Source: Pollutimonas sp036675275
GTDB taxonomy: Bacteria; Pseudomonadota; Gammaproteobacteria; Burkholderiales; Burkholderiaceae_B
Assembly (NCBI GenBank): GCA_036675275.1
Contig: JAKFFG010000025.1
Location: forward strand, 172,059-236,058
Direction of reading: 5' to 3'
DNA length: 64,000 nucleotides
Shown: one piece after another, positions 26,341 through 35,452 of the stretch
How the letters are laid out: each line of letters begins with the position of its first letter
Numbering within the stretch: position 1 is the first letter of the stretch
The notes under the pieces: model-generated
What the model was told of the DNA's origin: nothing
Databases searched by the model: none
The model's input: the letters and a program-made list of their open reading frames with translations, nothing else
Translations under genes and position numbers: made by a program

Positions 26341-27129
26341 CTATCCTTTTGATTCCTGTAGATTGCCGGCATGCAAACCGCATTCTTTAGAGAGCTTCTG
26401 TTCCCACCACCAGCGGCCGGCCCGCAAGTCTTCGCCCGGCCGCAGCGCGCGGGTACAGGGCTCGCAGCCGATGGAGGGGTAGCCCCGATCGTGCAGCGCG
26501 TTATAGGGGATGGCCATGGACCGGATGACCGCCCAGACGTCTTTGTCGGTCCACGCGACCAAGGGGTTGTACTTTTGGAGGCCGAAGACAAGGTCGTATT
26601 CCGCATCGGCCAAGGCGGACCGCGTCAACGACTGCTCGCGCCGCTGTCCCGTGAGCCAGGCGGAATGCCCCTCCAGGGCAAGACGCAGGGGCTGTACCTT
26701 GCGTATTGCGCAACATGCCTTCCGCAGCTCGACGCTTTCGTAGAAGCCGAATTCGCCATGTTCGGCGACATGGGCCTGTACCGCGGCAGCATCGGGCGCC
26801 AGCACCTGTATCTCCATGCCATAGTGCCGTTGAACGGTGTCTATCATTGCCAGCGTTTCAACCGGCAAGCGGCCCGTATCCAGCGTGAACACCTGTATCG
26901 GTACGCCGCTTTCGAAAATGGCGTGCGTCAGAACCATGTCTTCCGCGCCGAACGAGGACGCGAAGACAGCATCCGCATGCCTGGCGCCGATGACCTCCAG
27001 CGCCTCAAGCAGCAAAATCCATAAGCGCCCAGTGGCGGAATCGAGGGGAGAATTGAGTGTGTTCACGTCTGACCTGTACTGCCCGTAATCCTGGACAAGT
27101 AGCTGGGGATCGATTCTTGCTCGCTGCAT
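26341..27129 (-). CDS. cysH: Adenylyl-sulfate (APS) reductase, iron-sulfur type
   Basis: A 262-residue assimilatory reductase that converts APS to sulfite using thioredoxin. It carries the cysteine pairs CC at 139-140 and C-x2-C at 222-225 that bind a [4Fe-4S] cluster, which mark APS-specific (not PAPS-specific) reductases, plus the C-terminal catalytic ECGLH at 249-253 and the PP-loop SSFGAEDM near residue 58. It heads the cysH-cysD-cysN operon. No sulfite reductase (cysI) gene lies in the window, although it often neighbours cysH in betaproteobacteria. Confidence 0.95.
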   Translation of the reverse strand: MQRARIDPQLLVQDYGQYRSDVNTLNSPLDSATGRLWILLLEALEVIGARHADAVFASSFGAEDMVLTHAIFESGVPIQVFTLDTGRLPVETLAMIDTVQRHYGMEIQVLAPDAAAVQAHVAEHGEFGFYESVELRKACCAIRKVQPLRLALEGHSAWLTGQRREQSLTRSALADAEYDLVFGLQKYNPLVAWTDKDVWAVIRSMAIPYNALHDRGYPSIGCEPCTRALRPGEDLRAGRWWWEQKLSKECGLHAGNLQESKG

Positions 27130-27294
27130 GGATATTCACTGCAGCAGCACAAGCTGAACACGTAGTCTGATGGCCGCCGGGCATCAAGGGAACGACTAAA
27201 TAGTAGAGTGTTTATGTCGAACAGCTATTAACCAAAGCCGGACCAATTGATTTCCCTTGGCCACAAACCGTTGGAAACAGGCCCCGCACAGAAC

Positions 27295-27332
27295 CGTCCC
27301 CTTTTAATTTAATGGGAGAAAAATTGGGGACG
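27295..27332. repeat. REP-like short inverted repeat between cysH and gdhA
   Basis: CGTCCCC at 27295-27301 and GGGGACG at 27326-27332 bracket an A/T-rich centre (TTTTAATTTAATGG and AAAAATT). The form resembles the short palindromes (GGGACGG-type) associated with REP tyrosine transposases, but no transposase is present. The rest of the 292-base gap (27130-27421) holds the divergent promoters of cysH and gdhA; no clear -35/-10 pair was assigned. Confidence 0.5.
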
Positions 27333-27421
27333 TAGTAAGCTTGCGGACTGAAACAGTCACCCCTGCTCCGCCGCAGGCCATGCCAACTACTTCATTCCCT
27401 TAACGCTTGAGGTCAAAAATT

Positions 27422-28711
27422 ATGTCTGAACATCCTACGCACGCACTCCCTTCTTACTTGAATTCGCACGAGTTGGGACCGTGGGGCGTATATCTGGAAC
27501 AAGTAGAGCGGGTCACGCCCTACCTGGGCAAGTTGAGCAAATGGGTTGAGACCCTCAAGCGTCCAAAAAGGTCACTGATTGTCGACGTACCTATTGAACT
27601 GGACAATGGCACCATCGCCCACTTCGAAGGCTACCGCGTACAACACAACACCACCCGCGGCCCCGGCAAAGGCGGTGTGCGGTTCCATCAGGACGTCACC
27701 CTGTCCGAAGTCATGGCGCTGGCCGCATGGATGTCGGTCAAGACCGCAGCGGTCAACCTGCCTTTCGGCGGCGCCAAAGGCGGCATCAGGATCGATCCGC
27801 GCAATTATTCCCGGGGCGAACTCGAGCGCATCACCCGCCGCTACACCAGCGAGATCGGTGTCATCATCGGGCCGCATAAAGACATTCCCGCACCCGACGT
27901 AAATACCAATGCCCAGACAATGGCATGGATGATGGACACCTATTCCATGAATGAGGGCGCCACGACCACCGGCGTGGTGACCGGAAAACCGGTTTCGCTG
28001 GGCGGCAGCCTGGGGCGCGTGGAAGCCACCGGACGGGGCGTATATGTTGTAGGCTGCGAAGCCGCCCGTGACAAGGGCATCTCCATTCAAGGCGCCCGCG
28101 TCGCGATCCAAGGCTTCGGCAATGTGGGCGGCACGGCTGCCCGCCTCTTTTACGAGGCCGGCGCGAAGGTCATCGCGGTGCAAGATCACACCGGTTGCGT
28201 ACACAACGCCAATGGCCTGGAAGTCCTGTCACTGTTGAAGCACGTTGAAGAGCACGGCGGTGTGGCAGGGTGCCCCGATGCGGAACCGATGGCAAGCGAC
28301 GATTTCTGGGCACTGGAAACCGAATTGCTGATTCCCGCCGCCCTGGAAAGCCAGATCCACGAAGGCAATGCCAACTCGGTCCGGGCAAAAATCGTGATCG
28401 AAGGCGCCAATGGTCCGACCACACCCGAAGCGGACGACATCCTGACCGCGAACGGCACGCTCATTGTTCCAGATGTACTGGCCAATGCCGGCGGCGTGAC
28501 GGTTTCCTACTTTGAATGGGTGCAGGATTTTTCCAGCTACTACTGGACCGAACCCGAAATCAACCACCGCCTAGAGGCCATGATGCGGGCCGCGTATACG
28601 TCGGTGTCGACCGTGGCGCAAGAGCATAAAGTAACCCAGCGCACCGCTGCGTTCATCACGGCGTGCACGCGCATTCTGGAATCGCGCGAAGTGCGCGGTC
28701 TTTATCCTTGA
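27422..28711 (+). CDS. gdhA: Glutamate dehydrogenase (Glu/Leu/Phe/Val family)
   Basis: A 429-residue NAD(P)-dependent enzyme interconverting glutamate and 2-oxoglutarate plus ammonia. Recognisable are GPGKGGVRFHQDVTLSEVMALA, the catalytic-lysine motif LPFGGAKGGI near residue 120, the aspartate in PAPDVNTNAQTMAWMMD and the dinucleotide-binding GFGNVGGTAARLFYEAGAKV near residue 230. The ATG at 27422 gives the family-like N-terminus MSEHPTHALPSYLN. The 3' end overlaps the convergent treY by 10 bases. Confidence 0.95.
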   Translation: MSEHPTHALPSYLNSHELGPWGVYLEQVERVTPYLGKLSKWVETLKRPKRSLIVDVPIELDNGTIAHFEGYRVQHNTTRGPGKGGVRFHQDVTLSEVMALAAWMSVKTAAVNLPFGGAKGGIRIDPRNYSRGELERITRRYTSEIGVIIGPHKDIPAPDVNTNAQTMAWMMDTYSMNEGATTTGVVTGKPVSLGGSLGRVEATGRGVYVVGCEAARDKGISIQGARVAIQGFGNVGGTAARLFYEAGAKVIAVQDHTGCVHNANGLEVLSLLKHVEEHGGVAGCPDAEPMASDDFWALETELLIPAALESQIHEGNANSVRAKIVIEGANGPTTPEADDILTANGTLIVPDVLANAGGVTVSYFEWVQDFSSYYWTEPEINHRLEAMMRAAYTSVSTVAQEHKVTQRTAAFITACTRILESREVRGLYP

Positions 28712-31377
28712 TCGGGCAGTAGTACGGCCACCGGCTGGTCGGCAAACAAGTCGGCCAGCCTCAACACGCCGTCGGCGGCGCATTGCAGCGTCGCGCCCGA
28801 GAATACGTCGCGCAGACCCGCGCCGATATACCTGCGTGGCAATACCACGCAGGTATCCTCCCACGATGATGTCTCGATCAGTGGCAGGCCTTCGTTTTCC
28901 CCCCGCCCCACCCACGCCGACGATAGTCGCGGTACCACCACGAACACATCATGTTCCTGCCATGCGCGCAGGAATGCCAGGACACGGTGGCTTTGAGATC
29001 CCAGCACCGGCAGGCTGAAGTAATCTCCGCTGGCAAAATGATCCGCGCGTTCGCAACGCAGCTGCAGCAGCCGGGCGACTACAGCCTGCTTCAGATATCC
29101 GTTCTTCCACTCCCGGATCAGGGAGGCAATGCCGGCTTCCGCTGCGAGTGCGTCCAGCGCGAGTTGCCGCGCAGAGTAGTCCACCTCCCGGCGATTATCC
29201 GGATCCACCAAGCTGAAATCCCAGAATTCGGTGCCCTGGTACAAGTCGGGCACGCCTGGGCTGCACAGGCGCAGTACTGTCTGCGCCAAGCCGTTTACGG
29301 CCCCCGCCGGCGCTAACCGGCTCGCGAATTGCTCGATATCCCGGAGCAGCTCAAGGCTGCTGCGGCTGGCCATCAAGTTGTGGACAAACGCCGCGCTGCG
29401 GTCTTCATAGTCTGTATTCGGCTCGAACCACCCGGAACTGATTTTTGCCTCGCGCAAGGACTTAGTCTGCCATTGCACGACCCTGTCGGCGAAAAGCTGC
29501 ATCCCGTGACTATCCTCGACGGACAGCCCAAGAGGCCAGGCGCCCACCAGGGTCTGGAAAAGCATATAGCGCTCGGCAACTTGAACCTGGTTGGCGGCTG
29601 CCTTGATCTCTTCCGACCAATCCAGCCAGCGCCGGCTGGATTGCGCCCACGGTTCCGGCATCTCGCTGAGCACCGCCAGGCGCGCTCGCACGTCTTCGCC
29701 GCGCTTATGGTCGTGCGTGGCCGTCGCCAGCAAAGAACGCGACAGGTGCGCGGCGCGACCCAGGTTTCGTTGATGGAAGGCCTCCGGCGAGATGCCCAGC
29801 ACCGACGGGTCTGACCCCACCTCGTTGCGGGAAAGCAAGCGACCGTATCGGTAAAAGGCAGTGTCTTCCAGAGACTTGGCCGCCAGGGGAGGCGTAAGTT
29901 GTTGGAAGCGACGGATGACTTCTTCGTGCAGGTCATGAATGTTTGTACCGGCCCCGTCGGCCGATGGCAACGGACTGGCTCCCAGCCACACATCAAGCTC
30001 TTCCAGCAGTGACTGTTCCGCCCCACTGGCCGGACCAAGCCGTGCGGAAACGTCGCGCAGGGTTTCCGCCAGATATTCCGAGTCCGTTTCGTCGCGTCCG
30101 CTCGCTTGCGCGTAAGCGCGATAGACGGGAAAAGCGACGAGCAATTCATCGAGCGCGCGGGCAATGGCGTCCGCGGTCCAGTCCCGGGTGTACACGCTGG
30201 TCTGGGCCAGGCGCGACAAAGCGCGCAGCAATCCCCTGCGTTCCGCCACGAAATGGCGCTGCAGCATCAGACGCCGTGCGTCATGAACGAGGTCGCGCAA
30301 GGGGCGCGCATCTTGCGCCACTGACGCCCAGCATTCATTCAATAGCGGCTCGCCGGCCGGATCGTGCAATACCGCTGCCGCCTGATCCATGAAGTCATAG
30401 CCGCTGGTGCCGTCCACCTGCCATCGGCTGTCCAGCGTCTCGCCTTCGGCAAGTATCTTCTCTACAACAAGCCAGGGCTCATCCTGATTCAATCGCCCCG
30501 GGCGGGACGGCGTCCTTTCCTGGAGTGCCTGGCGCAGCTGCCGGCAATAAGCAATTGGATCCGCAAGTCCATCGACATGGTCGATGCGCAGCCCGTCGAT
30601 CAGCCCTTGTTCATAAAGACGCAATGGCAAGGCATGCACGGCGTCGAACACCTCCTGCTTCTCAACACGTACGCCGATCAGCTCGCTGATTTCAAAGAAG
30701 CGGCGCCAGTTGATGCTGTCGGCGGCGCAGCGCCACCAGGCCAGCCGGTAATGCTGGCGCTCCAGCAATTCGTGCAAGCGCTGCTGGCCATGGCTCTGGC
30801 TGCTGTCGTACAAGGCCAGCACTTCCTGTGGATTTTTGCTACCGCTGGGCAAGGACCCCGGGGCCAGCGGGTAAGACACGCCATTGACGGCAATGTGATA
30901 TGACCCGGATACAGCATCGAAAGCCAGGCTGATGGCGCCGCTGATCAAGGTGCGTCCATACGACTCGGCAAGGAAAGGGGCCAGCACTTTTCCATGCAAT
31001 TCTGCATCGGACGGATGCCAGTCGATATCCAGCCACGATGCGTGGGAGCTTTGCTCGCCATGTTTGAGCACGTCCCACCACCAGGCGTTGTCCGGGTGAA
31101 CTGCCATATGATTGGGCACAATATCGAGCACCAGTCCCATATCGTGCTGCCGCAAACATTCGACCAGCGATGTCAGCGCCCGGGCGCCGCCCAATTCGGG
31201 ATTCACAACAGAGTGATCAATTACATCGTAGCCGTGCATGGAGCCCGGCCTGGCCCGTGAAATGGGAGATGTGTAAAGATGGCTGATGCCCAGGCCGGCG
31301 TAGTAGGGCACCTGCTCGCGTGCATCGTTCAACGTAAAGCCGGCGTGCAGCTGCAAACGTGTGGTCGCGCGCAACAT
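28702..31377 (-). CDS. treY: Malto-oligosyltrehalose synthase
   Basis: TreY isomerises the reducing-end alpha-1,4 bond of maltodextrin to alpha,alpha-1,1, giving maltooligosyl-trehalose (GH13 family). The 891-residue protein begins with the family motif YYAGLGISHLYTSPISRARP and has SMHGYDVIDHSVVNPELGG, the nucleophile region GLRIDHVDGLADP, LEDTAFYRYGRLLSRNEVGSDP and TATHDHKRGEDVRARL, all TreY signatures. It is the last gene of the glg/tre operon, two bases after malQ, and works with TreZ to release trehalose. The start MLRATTRLQLHAGF at 31377 is chosen over 31470. Confidence 0.95.
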   Translation of the reverse strand: MLRATTRLQLHAGFTLNDAREQVPYYAGLGISHLYTSPISRARPGSMHGYDVIDHSVVNPELGGARALTSLVECLRQHDMGLVLDIVPNHMAVHPDNAWWWDVLKHGEQSSHASWLDIDWHPSDAELHGKVLAPFLAESYGRTLISGAISLAFDAVSGSYHIAVNGVSYPLAPGSLPSGSKNPQEVLALYDSSQSHGQQRLHELLERQHYRLAWWRCAADSINWRRFFEISELIGVRVEKQEVFDAVHALPLRLYEQGLIDGLRIDHVDGLADPIAYCRQLRQALQERTPSRPGRLNQDEPWLVVEKILAEGETLDSRWQVDGTSGYDFMDQAAAVLHDPAGEPLLNECWASVAQDARPLRDLVHDARRLMLQRHFVAERRGLLRALSRLAQTSVYTRDWTADAIARALDELLVAFPVYRAYAQASGRDETDSEYLAETLRDVSARLGPASGAEQSLLEELDVWLGASPLPSADGAGTNIHDLHEEVIRRFQQLTPPLAAKSLEDTAFYRYGRLLSRNEVGSDPSVLGISPEAFHQRNLGRAAHLSRSLLATATHDHKRGEDVRARLAVLSEMPEPWAQSSRRWLDWSEEIKAAANQVQVAERYMLFQTLVGAWPLGLSVEDSHGMQLFADRVVQWQTKSLREAKISSGWFEPNTDYEDRSAAFVHNLMASRSSLELLRDIEQFASRLAPAGAVNGLAQTVLRLCSPGVPDLYQGTEFWDFSLVDPDNRREVDYSARQLALDALAAEAGIASLIREWKNGYLKQAVVARLLQLRCERADHFASGDYFSLPVLGSQSHRVLAFLRAWQEHDVFVVVPRLSSAWVGRGENEGLPLIETSSWEDTCVVLPRRYIGAGLRDVFSGATLQCAADGVLRLADLFADQPVAVLLPDQG

Positions 31378-31379
31378 AG

Positions 31380-33635
31380 TCAAGTCTTTCTCCTGGCCTG
31401 CTTGATGGCGGCAATACCGCTGGTCACCTCGACATTGTCGAAGATTTCGTTTACGCCCTCGGGTAAACACTGGATCCAGTTCGGATGCGGCGATCCGGGG
31501 CCGCCGTCGCTTCCGGGCAGATTAGGCTGTTCGGTCAAGCCCAGCAAGTCTTCCATGGAGACAATAACAATCGGCGACGGGGTCTTGCTCACGTAAGATA
31601 GCACCGCAACGCGCGGCGCGTCGGCGGGCAGATGGGCTCCCTTCTTCACGCAGTCCGCCTCCTGCAGGGCTTGCCACAAAGCCATCTTGTCGCGCTGGCG
31701 GGTAGCTGCCTCTTGCGGGTCAGGGTCGCCCGATGCACTGTTGCGCGCCCGCCATTCAAGATCGCGTCCCGTCCACCAGCCTCGAATGGTGGGAAGGTCG
31801 TGCGTGGTTGGCGTTGCCATGGTCCATGCCGGCCATTGCGCGGGCGGCAGGAAAGCGGCAACCGCCGTGGAATCGGCAAGCGGGGAATCCATGTTGTCCG
31901 CTTCCTTGCTTACTTCTCGTCCGCCCTGTGCATCCGGTTCGCTTGGCGTTGCGGGCGTACGCTCGAACCACAGGACGCTGGTGCCCAGTATGCCTTTGTG
32001 CTCAAGCTTGTCGTCAAACCCCTCGGGCACTGTCCCGAGATTTTCGCCGACCACCAGCGCCTTGTGGCGCCATGCCTCCAGAACCAGCAAACGCAACATG
32101 TCTTCGACCGGATAGTGCAGATAGACGCCGTCCGCCGGCCCGGCCCCGGGCGGCACCAGCCACATCCGGTCCATGCCGATAATATGGTCTATCCGTACCC
32201 CTCCGGCATGCGCGAGCACTGCCCGGACCGTTTCAATAAACGCGGCATAGGCGTTCTGGCGCAATGCTCTGGGCGAAAAGGCGGTAAGCCCCCAGCTTTG
32301 CCCATCAGGCTGGAACAAATCGGGCGGCGCGCCGACCGAGACTCCGGCAAGCATCTCCCCCTGCCGGCTCCAGGCATGGCTGCCGCGCGCGTCGGTGCCT
32401 ATGGCCAGATCCGCAATCAGCCCCACAGACATTCCCGCATCGCGCGCGCTCTGCTGCGCGAACTGCAGGCAGCGGTGGGCCAGCCATTGCAGGAAAACGT
32501 GAAAGCTGATTTCCGCTTCATGCTGCTCGGCATAAGCCTTTACGCCCTGGCCGCGTGGATCATGCAGATGCGCGGCCCAATCCTGCCATCCGCTCGCCGG
32601 CCCCAGTTTATCCAGATGGTGTGCGTGCAAAGCCTCATAGCGCGCGTGGCTCTCGAGCGCTTCGCCGCCCTGTTGGCGATACTCCTTCCAAGACCGCACG
32701 TGCTCTGCCGGCCCATGCAGACGGAAATCTTCGAACAAGCATCTGAACAACGCCATACGCCGGGGTAGAATCCTGGGCCAGTCGACGAGATCGACATCCG
32801 CGGCGCCGTGAGCGCCGGTCTCGCCCATTTGCTGTACCGCGCGCCGGACTGCGTCATCGCCCAGCACGATAGAAGGCTGAATATAGGCGGTGTTCAGGAA
32901 CAAACGGCTGGACGGCGCATAAGGACTATATCGTTGAGGATCCGCACTGAACATGGCGTGTACAGGACTGATCGCAACCGCGTTGGCGCCCAGTTGCGCT
33001 GCGCCTCTGGCCAAAGTGGCCAACAACCCAAAATCCCCTCCTCTTTCCCAGCCGGGCCATATGGGCGCGAGCGACTCGTTCGCGGCTTCTTTCAATAGGC
33101 CGCCGGTATCCCGCCTCGCGCGCGAAGGGCGCAGGCTGTAGACCTGGGCAGCCACCCCCCATGCGCGGCCTGTCTTCCTGGCGGTCGCGTTCAGCGGCAA
33201 GGGACATCGCTTCGGGGCGACAGCGACGGTAAGCTGCACATCCCCAATAATCAGTTGGTGGTATCCCGGCTGCTCGATGCCTGGAAGGCTGACCCTGTCC
33301 GGCCCGGCGTGCGCGGCCCTGCCGATATATTGCTTGCCGCCTTCCAGCATCAATGTATAGACAAGCGAACCCGTATAGTTGAACACAAGCGTTTCGTTGA
33401 CCGTTGCGGTCAACATCATGCCGGAATCCGGCCGCGCCTCATCGCGCAGCTGGGCAAGGCTCCCCGCGATCTCTTGAGGGCCGGCGCAGGCAAGTCCCAA
33501 GGTATCGAGCATGTTGCGCAACACAGACTCATCCACTTCACGCGCCTGTCCGTGCACATCATGCCAGCGAGGAGCGAGACCGGCCGCTACAGCCAGCCGA
33601 AGTAAATCAGAATCGGGCCTGCGCGCGTCCGTCAC
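31380..33635 (-). CDS. malQ: 4-alpha-glucanotransferase
   Basis: A GH77 amylomaltase of 751 residues that transfers maltodextrin segments between chains. An N-terminal extension of about 160 residues, as in E. coli MalQ, precedes the barrel. Active-site segments include VRIDHIIGMDRMWLVPPGA (nucleophile aspartate) near residue 480, GENLGTVPEGF (acid/base glutamate) and TTHDLPTIRGWWTG near residue 615. Its start overlaps the treZ stop (ATGA). In this operon it would even out chain lengths between debranching by GlgX and conversion to trehalose by TreYZ. Confidence 0.94.
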   Translation of the reverse strand: MTDARRPDSDLLRLAVAAGLAPRWHDVHGQAREVDESVLRNMLDTLGLACAGPQEIAGSLAQLRDEARPDSGMMLTATVNETLVFNYTGSLVYTLMLEGGKQYIGRAAHAGPDRVSLPGIEQPGYHQLIIGDVQLTVAVAPKRCPLPLNATARKTGRAWGVAAQVYSLRPSRARRDTGGLLKEAANESLAPIWPGWERGGDFGLLATLARGAAQLGANAVAISPVHAMFSADPQRYSPYAPSSRLFLNTAYIQPSIVLGDDAVRRAVQQMGETGAHGAADVDLVDWPRILPRRMALFRCLFEDFRLHGPAEHVRSWKEYRQQGGEALESHARYEALHAHHLDKLGPASGWQDWAAHLHDPRGQGVKAYAEQHEAEISFHVFLQWLAHRCLQFAQQSARDAGMSVGLIADLAIGTDARGSHAWSRQGEMLAGVSVGAPPDLFQPDGQSWGLTAFSPRALRQNAYAAFIETVRAVLAHAGGVRIDHIIGMDRMWLVPPGAGPADGVYLHYPVEDMLRLLVLEAWRHKALVVGENLGTVPEGFDDKLEHKGILGTSVLWFERTPATPSEPDAQGGREVSKEADNMDSPLADSTAVAAFLPPAQWPAWTMATPTTHDLPTIRGWWTGRDLEWRARNSASGDPDPQEAATRQRDKMALWQALQEADCVKKGAHLPADAPRVAVLSYVSKTPSPIVIVSMEDLLGLTEQPNLPGSDGGPGSPHPNWIQCLPEGVNEIFDNVEVTSGIAAIKQARRKT

Positions 33636-35437
33636 GGCATTTCCTTGGGACGGGCGGCCGTAATGGCGTCGGGCACCAAGGTGGCCGTCGTGCTGTAAGC
33701 GGGAACGCAGTCCGCGGCCAATCCTTTACCCGACGCTTCATTGCTCTCGAAAATGACCGACTCATTCGCGCGCAGCATGCCCGCGGGCAGCGCGAGATCT
33801 TTCCCGGAAAGATTGCAATAAAGACTCAAAAGATCACCGTTACCCAATTCCCAGCTGGCCACCAGGCAGCGGTCTCCAAGGACTTGCACGGATACGCTGC
33901 GCGATTCGCTCAAATACACACTGATATGTTCGGCGCGCAGTGCAAGCAAGTTGCGGTAGTAGGCACGCCACAGCATTGCCTCCTCGTTCGCCCCGTCTGC
34001 CGGCAGCTTGCTTTGCTCCCAGGTCTGCAGGTCGTTGGGGTCTGGAATCCGCTCACGGGACGAGGGATCGGAGAATGCGCTGAAACCGGCAAATTCTTTT
34101 CTTCTGCCGTCGCGCACGGCTTGTGCCAGGTCCGGATCGCCGAAGCTGGTGAAGTACAGGAACGGCGTCGTGGCGCCGCGCTCCTCGCCCATGAACAGCA
34201 TGGGTATGTGCGGCGTAAGCAACTGAAGCGCCACGGCGGCGCGCAAGGCCTCGATTTTGCCGCCGCAAAGCGAAATCAGGCGCTCGCCCATCGCGCGGTT
34301 TCCTGTCTGGTCATGATTCTGTAGGAAGAAGACGAACGCATGCGGAGCAAGATCCATGCTGGGCTGGCCACGCGGCCGTCCATCCAGCCATGGGCTGGGC
34401 TCGCCCTGATAGATGAAGCCGTCGGCCAGACAACGCGCGAGCTTGCCTGTCGGGTCGTCTTTGTAGGACATGTAATAGCCCTGGGCTTCGCCGGTAAGAA
34501 TTCCATGCAGCACATGGTGCGCATCATCATTCCACTGGGCGTCAAAACCTTGCTTCAGCAAACTTGCATTGTTGTCGTCGTTTTCCAGCACCAGATGGAC
34601 ATACCGTTCCGGATCCACGTTCTGGCGGACGAACCGCGCCATTTCAGGCAGCCAGTCGGTTTCGGAAATCGCATGGACGGCATCCAGCCTCAAGCCGTCA
34701 AAGCGAAATTCGTGCAGCCAGTACAAGGCGTTTTCGGCAAAGAACGCACGCACTTGCGGCTTCCTGAAGTCGATTGCCGGCCCCCAGGGAGTCTCCACAT
34801 CGTTACGATAGAACTCGGGAGCATACGACGACAGGTAATTGCCATCCGGCCCGAAATGGTTGTAGACAACATCCAGGAACACCATCATGCCGAGGCCGTG
34901 TGCTTCGTCGATCAAGGCCCGCAGATCGTCCGGGGTGCCGTAGGCGCAATCGGGCGCGTAAGGCAGTACTCCATCGTATCCCCAGTTGCGCGCTCCTGGA
35001 AAATCGGCGACGGGCATGAGTTCGATGGCGGTAATGCCCAGCTCGGCCAGTTCCGGCAGCATGGCCCGAACGCCGTGGAATCCGCCCGCCAGACCAACGT
35101 GCAGTTCGTAGAGCACCGTGTCGGTCCAGGGACGCCCACGCCAATCGGCATACTGCCATTGATACGCCTGCGTGTCGACGACGATACTGGCGTCGTGTAC
35201 ATCGCCGTCCTGCAGCCGGGACGCCGGATCGGGAACCGACAGGTCTGTTCCTACCCGGTACCGGTAGCGCGATCCGGGCGGACACGAACGTTCAATTTCG
35301 TGGAACCCGTCGCCGACCGGAGTCATGGCGTGGATTTCCTCGTTCAATTCGAGCATGACGCCAGCCGCTCCCGGCGCCCATAAGCGGAAATTCACAATAC
35401 CGCTGTCGCGCAAGGTGGCGCCAAACATATAATCCAT
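33632..35437 (-). CDS. treZ: Malto-oligosyltrehalose trehalohydrolase
   Basis: TreZ cleaves the maltooligosyl-trehalose made by TreY to free trehalose. The 601-residue protein has an N-terminal beta-sandwich (FGATLRDSGIVNFRLWAPGA), GYDGVLPYAPDCAYGTPDDLRALIDEAHGLGM, GLRLDAVHAISETDWLPEM (nucleophile), LENDDNNASLL (acid/base) and QNHDQTGNRAMGERL. The acid/base segment and NHDQTGNRA are specific to TreZ among GH13 enzymes. It lies 15 bases after glgX and overlaps malQ by four bases. Confidence 0.95.
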   Translation of the reverse strand: MDYMFGATLRDSGIVNFRLWAPGAAGVMLELNEEIHAMTPVGDGFHEIERSCPPGSRYRYRVGTDLSVPDPASRLQDGDVHDASIVVDTQAYQWQYADWRGRPWTDTVLYELHVGLAGGFHGVRAMLPELAELGITAIELMPVADFPGARNWGYDGVLPYAPDCAYGTPDDLRALIDEAHGLGMMVFLDVVYNHFGPDGNYLSSYAPEFYRNDVETPWGPAIDFRKPQVRAFFAENALYWLHEFRFDGLRLDAVHAISETDWLPEMARFVRQNVDPERYVHLVLENDDNNASLLKQGFDAQWNDDAHHVLHGILTGEAQGYYMSYKDDPTGKLARCLADGFIYQGEPSPWLDGRPRGQPSMDLAPHAFVFFLQNHDQTGNRAMGERLISLCGGKIEALRAAVALQLLTPHIPMLFMGEERGATTPFLYFTSFGDPDLAQAVRDGRRKEFAGFSAFSDPSSRERIPDPNDLQTWEQSKLPADGANEEAMLWRAYYRNLLALRAEHISVYLSESRSVSVQVLGDRCLVASWELGNGDLLSLYCNLSGKDLALPAGMLRANESVIFESNEASGKGLAADCVPAYSTTATLVPDAITAARPKEMP

Positions 35438-35452
35438 GCTGCCTCCTCTGCG

